Virus record (IMG/VR): IMGVR_UViG_3300044966_000721
Location: 1 to 25,168 of that record
Origin: a virus
Length of the DNA: 25,168 bases
Direction: 5' to 3' (one strand)
The notes beneath the pieces were generated by a model. That model was not told the origin of the DNA, ran no database searches, and saw only the letters and a list, made by a program, of their open reading frames with translations. The position numbers were made by a program, and so were the translations under genes. Shown here piece after piece: positions 21,429 through 25,168 of the stretch. Positions within the stretch are counted from its first letter, which is position 1, and the number at the start of each line of letters is the position of its first letter.

Positions 21429-24400
21429 ATGAGCTGTGGCTGTGACGATTCAAATAGCGGGGCGTACCTTGGGGTTTGCCGGCAAGACATTCCCTACCCT
21501 CAAATCAGTGCGGAGTCGGTCCCGTCGCTGATCAGCAATTTGACGTTGTCCCTGTACGGGGAGATCACAAAGAGTGTCTCTGGCGGAAAGATAGTTTGGA
21601 CAATTCCATGTGACCCAAATCGGTCAGCCACGTTGTTTAATATCCCTCGAAACGAAGGTGAGGGGCTCATGTGCTATATGATGCGAGCACTTCAGTTGTC
21701 CAATATCGTTGGCGCGACTGGAGTAACTGGAGCAACTGGAATTGGCTTTCCTGCGCTTACATCACTTGCGAATCTTGAGCTCAGTGCTGGCACAAAGACA
21801 TTTACGGTTAATCTTAGCTCTTCGAGTGTTGCCTATGACAGCAGCATGCGTGTCAAAATTCAGCGCACTGGTAACTTTCCTACTTTTTGGATGGCTGGCT
21901 TTATCAGTTCGTATTCTGGGACCACCATGGTGGTGTCTGTTGATACCGTAAGCAATATAGGAACATTTTCAAATTGGACAATTACTCCATTTCCCGTGCA
22001 GGGAATACAGGGGGCAACCGGAGCTACTGGTTTAACCGGAGCAACTGGAGCAACTGGTCTAGCTGGCTCTACAGGCTCTACAGGCTCAACCGGGACCACT
22101 GGCTCAACTGGCGCCACTGGTGGTGTGGGCTCTACGGGCTCTACAGGGGCTACTGGACCTGCGTCAACCGTCCCCGGACCTACTGGGGCCACCGGCTTGT
22201 TGGGCGCAACTGGTGCTACGGGAGTTGGTGCTACGGGTGCCACTGGAGTTGCTGGAGCCACTGGACCTGCCGGAGCCACCGGAGCCACCGGAGCCACCGG
22301 AGTTGGATACGCAGGGCTTACATCTTCGACCCTACAGAGCGTAGGGTCCGGTTCAAAGACCTTTGTCGTAAACGCAGCATCAACAGCGTCTGCTTTTGTT
22401 GCAACTCAACGAGTCAGGGTGACAAATACTGTCACTCCGTCCAATTGGATGGAGGGAGTTGTAACTTCGTACAGCTCAACCAATTTAATAGTTAATGTAG
22501 ACTTCATCAATGGAGCCGGCGCGTATTCAACTTGGACCATCGGTCTGTCCGGCGGAATCGGGTCTACGGGCGCCACTGGAGCCGGAGTTACGGGCGCCAC
22601 TGGAGTTGCTGGAGTTGCTGGATCCACGGGCGCCACTGGACCGTCTGGGTCTGGAGCAACAGGAGCTACGGGTGTTGCTGGAGGTGCCGGGGCTACAGGA
22701 GCCACTGGATCTGTGGGGGCGACAGGAACTGGTTCTACTGGTGCCACTGGTGCCACTGGAGTTCCCGGAGCTACAGGAGCCACTGGAACTGGTGCTACTG
22801 GCGCCACCGGAGCCGCATCTACTGTTCCCGGGGCCACGGGCGCCACTGGAAACGGAGCCACTGGAGCCACTGGAGCTGCATCTACTGTTCCCGGAGCTAC
22901 AGGTGCCACCGGACCATCTGGATCCACTGGATCCACTGGCGCCACCGGAGCTGCATCTACTGTTCCCGGAGCCACAGGCGCTACCGGAGCCACCGGAATT
23001 GGCGTTGCCGGAGCCACCGGAGCAACTGGCACAATTGGCGCTACTGGATTGACAGGGCAATCTTCGTCATTTTTTAACTATCAAGCGGACACAGGAACGC
23101 AAACATTGCCTCCAACGCAGGCAATGGTTAATGGTCACATTGTTTGGAATAATTCAACTCAAACAAGCGCAACTCAAATTGCGTTATCTCACATTGACGG
23201 GCTTGGAAATGACATTGATGTGTTTTTTCCGCTCTATAAAATTAACGATACGTTTGTTTTGCAGGACAAAAATAATTCTGCAAATTTTCAGAGTTGGAAA
23301 ATCACAGGGACTCCAACAATTGGAAACAATGCCTACATTGTAATTCCAGTCACATTATTGACGTCTGGTGGAGTTTCTCAATTTGCAAACAATCACCAGC
23401 TTATTTTTGCTGTTGTTACATCTGGATTACAAGGAGCCACGGGAGTTACCGGAGCGACAGGAGTTACTGGATTTACTGGGGCAACCGGAGCAACTGGAGC
23501 TGTATCTACCGTTCCCGGAGCCACTGGAGCCACTGGAGCTGCGTCTACTGTTCCCGGAGCTACAGGAGCCACAGGAGCCGGAGCGACTGGGGCCACTGGA
23601 CCTGTTGGTGCTGGTTTTACTGCTCTGACGTCTTTGAGTAGTTTTGCTATTGGAACTGGGTCAAAGACATTTGTCGTAAACACAAGTTCAACATCTTCAG
23701 CGTTTGTTGCTGGGCAAAGGGTCAGGATTGCATCCACTGCTGTTCCAAGCAATTACATGGAAGGTCCGATTACGTCTTACTCTTCCACAAATCTTACGGT
23801 AAACGTAGATATTGTAAGTGGCTCCGGAACAACAGCGTCTTGGATTATATTTCTAGCAGGCAGTGCTGGGGCAACGGGCGCTACTGGCCCAGTTGGAGCA
23901 ACCGGATTTAGCCTTATTGGGCCATCTGGAGCAGCCGGAGCAAATGGAGCAGTGGGCTCCACTGGAGCAACCGGAGTTACCGGAGCCACAGGCGTTGCAT
24001 CTACTGTTCCCGGAGCAACCGGAGCAACCGGATCTGTATCTACAGTGCCCGGACCTACAGGCGCTACAGGCGCCACAGGCGCTGCGTCTACTGTTCCCGG
24101 ACCTACAGGCGCCACAGGCGCTGTGTCTACTGTTCCCGGACCTACAGGCGCGACCGGGCCATCTGGATCCGGAGCTACCGGAGCCACTGGCCCAACTGGA
24201 GTGGGCGCCACTGGTGCTACTGGCATAGGCTTTCCGGCACTTCTTTCATCAACGTTCCATTCGATTACTACTGGCGGCAAGGTTTTTGCTATTAGTCCTC
24301 CGGCTGAAAACAGTGCATATGTAAACGGGCAACGGGTTAGAGCTACTGTTCCCGGAGAACCAAATCGATACGTTGAAGGTCCACTACAAGCCTATTCAGC

Positions 24401-25168
24401 AAGTCAAATAACAATAGCTGTAGACGCTATTGGAGGATCTGGAGGTTCCACTTTTTGGACAATTGCTCTAACGGGACAATTTGGAGCAACCGGAGTTGCT
24501 GGAGCTACTGGCCCACAAGGCACTGTAAATAGCGTCAATGTGCAGACGTTTACCAGCAGTGGCACTTGGACAAAGCCCGCTGGGGCTATTTCTGTCCACG
24601 TTGCGCTTTTCTCGGGCGGCGGCGGCGGCGGCGGTGGTCGCAAGACGCCATCTGGCACTGCTGGAGCTGGCGGCGGCGGGGGCGCTGGTGGAAACTACTC
24701 TGAACGAGTTGTGCAAGCTGCGCTTTTAGGTGAGTCCGTATCCGTAACGGTTGGCGCTGGCGGCCAAGGCGGTGCAGCGGTGACGATAAATCCGGTGGGC
24801 GGCACAAATGGGAATATCGGAATTATTGGTGGCAACTCCTCTTTTGGAAGTTTTGTCGTTGCGTTCGGTGCTGGCCCCGGAGGAGGTGGAACAATCAGCA
24901 CTGGCGCAGCGGGATCAAACACTGCCAATTCGTCTCGCGCCATGTTTATCGGCGGCGCGGGCGGGGGTGGCGGAACTTTGATCCCGGGAACCGCTGGAAT
25001 TGGATCAGGCACTGGCGCAGCAGGGGGTGGCGGGGGTGGCGGAATTGCTACCACACCAGCCGCTACTGCTGGGGGGAACGGGGGCACTTCGCATTACTTT
25101 TTAACGGGCGGCCAAGCAAGCGGCGGCGCTGCTCCCGGTGGAAATGGAGGCGTTGGACCTAGTGTTGC
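21429..25168 (+). CDS. Second giant collagen-like fibre (incomplete at window end)
   Basis: An open frame of at least 1246 codons from ATG 21429 to the window edge. The N-terminus differs from the first fibre: [20 protein letters not shown] then about 80 residues of mixed sequence, probably a separate anchor. After that come Gly-Ala-Thr collagen stalks separated by repeated modules: a beta domain ending in a WTI-type strand occurs four times (about residues 106-192, 294-378, 728-812 and 934-1018), and the 125-residue [11 protein letters not shown] domain once (about 544-668). From about 1030 the tip begins ([18 protein letters not shown]) and runs into GGGG-rich sequence. Architecture and tip match the first fibre, so both are probably receptor-binding proteins. 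I followed the frame at several points and saw no stop; the true end lies outside the window. Confidence 0.87.
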   Translation, partial: MSCGCDDSNSGAYLGVCRQDIPYPQISAESVPSLISNLTLSLYGEITKSVSGGKIVWTIPCDPNRSATLFNIPRNEGEGLMCYMMRALQLSNIVGATGVTGATGIGFPALTSLANLELSAGTKTFTVNLSSSSVAYDSSMRVKIQRTGNFPTFWMAGFISSYSGTTMVVSVDTVSNIGTFSNWTITPFPVQGIQGATGATGLTGATGATGLAGSTGSTGSTGTTGSTGATGGVGSTGSTGATGPASTVPGPTGATGLLGATGATGVGATGATGVAGATGPAGATGATGATGVGYAGLTSSTLQSVGSGSKTFVVNAASTASAFVATQRVRVTNTVTPSNWMEGVVTSYSSTNLIVNVDFINGAGAYSTWTIGLSGGIGSTGATGAGVTGATGVAGVAGSTGATGPSGSGATGATGVAGGAGATGATGSVGATGTGSTGATGATGVPGATGATGTGATGATGAASTVPGATGATGNGATGATGAASTVPGATGATGPSGSTGSTGATGAASTVPGATGATGATGIGVAGATGATGTIGATGLTGQSSSFFNYQADTGTQTLPPTQAMVNGHIVWNNSTQTSATQIALSHIDGLGNDIDVFFPLYKINDTFVLQDKNNSANFQSWKITGTPTIGNNAYIVIPVTLLTSGGVSQFANNHQLIFAVVTSGLQGATGVTGATGVTGFTGATGATGAVSTVPGATGATGAASTVPGATGATGAGATGATGPVGAGFTALTSLSSFAIGTGSKTFVVNTSSTSSAFVAGQRVRIASTAVPSNYMEGPITSYSSTNLTVNVDIVSGSGTTASWIIFLAGSAGATGATGPVGATGFSLIGPSGAAGANGAVGSTGATGVTGATGVASTVPGATGATGSVSTVPGPTGATGATGAASTVPGPTGATGAVSTVPGPTGATGPSGSGATGATGPTGVGATGATGIGFPALLSSTFHSITTGGKVFAISPPAENSAYVNGQRVRATVPGEPNRYVEGPLQAYSASQITIAVDAIGGSGGSTFWTIALTGQFGATGVAGATGPQGTVNSVNVQTFTSSGTWTKPAGAISVHVALFSGGGGGGGGRKTPSGTAGAGGGGGAGGNYSERVVQAALLGESVSVTVGAGGQGGAAVTINPVGGTNGNIGIIGGNSSFGSFVVAFGAGPGGGGTISTGAAGSNTANSSRAMFIGGAGGGGGTLIPGTAGIGSGTGAAGGGGGGGIATTPAATAGGNGGTSHYFLTGGQASGGAAPGGNGGVGPSV
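23058..23432 (+). repeat. Duplicated fibre domain, copy 2
   Basis: Second copy of the 125-residue domain found at 18105-18480. It keeps an exact 38-base block (23190-23227) and most residues, but third positions are shifted towards A and T compared with copy 1 (for example TTTTTTAAC against TTCTTCAAC), so the copies have drifted since duplication or were acquired from different relatives. Confidence 0.88.

Overview
The window is a contiguous stretch of a tailed double-stranded DNA bacteriophage (Caudoviricetes), covering the packaging, head, fibre and lysis modules. Evidence is a complete large terminase with both ATPase and nuclease motifs, a portal protein, a scaffold-like coiled-coil protein, a probable major capsid protein, two giant collagen-like receptor-binding fibres and an M15-type endolysin with holin- and spanin-like neighbours. 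Every protein gene lies on the + strand. The only clear gene on the - strand is a tRNA. The host cannot be named from the sequence. Genes mostly lack a Shine-Dalgarno site and instead start in an AT-rich context (for example acatatATGg). GC content is moderate to high in the packaging genes and lower in the fibre genes.

Layout: 54-3012 packaging (small terminase-like protein, two small proteins, large terminase). 3016-5515 an accessory block: small helical protein, two holin-like membrane proteins with an out-of-frame overlapping gene, a SAM-dependent methyltransferase, a MazG-type nucleotide pyrophosphohydrolase and a zinc-ribbon protein. 5541-6180 an antisense islet: a strong hairpin terminator, degenerate repeats and a complete initiator-type tRNA-fMet. 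6335-7430 a ParB-like domain protein and a cysteine-rich protein. 7435-11370 portal, small protein and scaffold. 11373-12969 two glycosyltransferase-like proteins. 13026-13187 a structured RNA leader in front of a secreted C-type-lectin/FGE-fold protein (13212-14195). 14241-15449 major capsid protein, followed by a long hairpin. 15519-19979 a fibre in two ORFs separated by one in-frame amber codon. 19981-21424 a small fibre-associated protein and the lysis cassette. 21429 to the window end is a second collagen-like fibre that runs off the edge.

How it works together: the terminase pair and portal drive DNA packaging into a capsid built on the scaffold. The two fibres share modules (Gly-Ala-Thr collagen stalks, a repeated beta domain, a duplicated 125-residue domain and a polyglycine-rich tip of the gp38/Gly_rich type) and probably recognise host surface glycans. 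The glycosyltransferases may decorate virion or host glycans. Holin, endolysin and a lipoprotein spanin candidate release progeny. The most unusual items are the amber codon that splits a carbohydrate-binding-like module, the phage-encoded initiator tRNA in an antisense unit, the structured leader RNA, and the lectin-fold protein with a signal peptide and an inserted beta domain.
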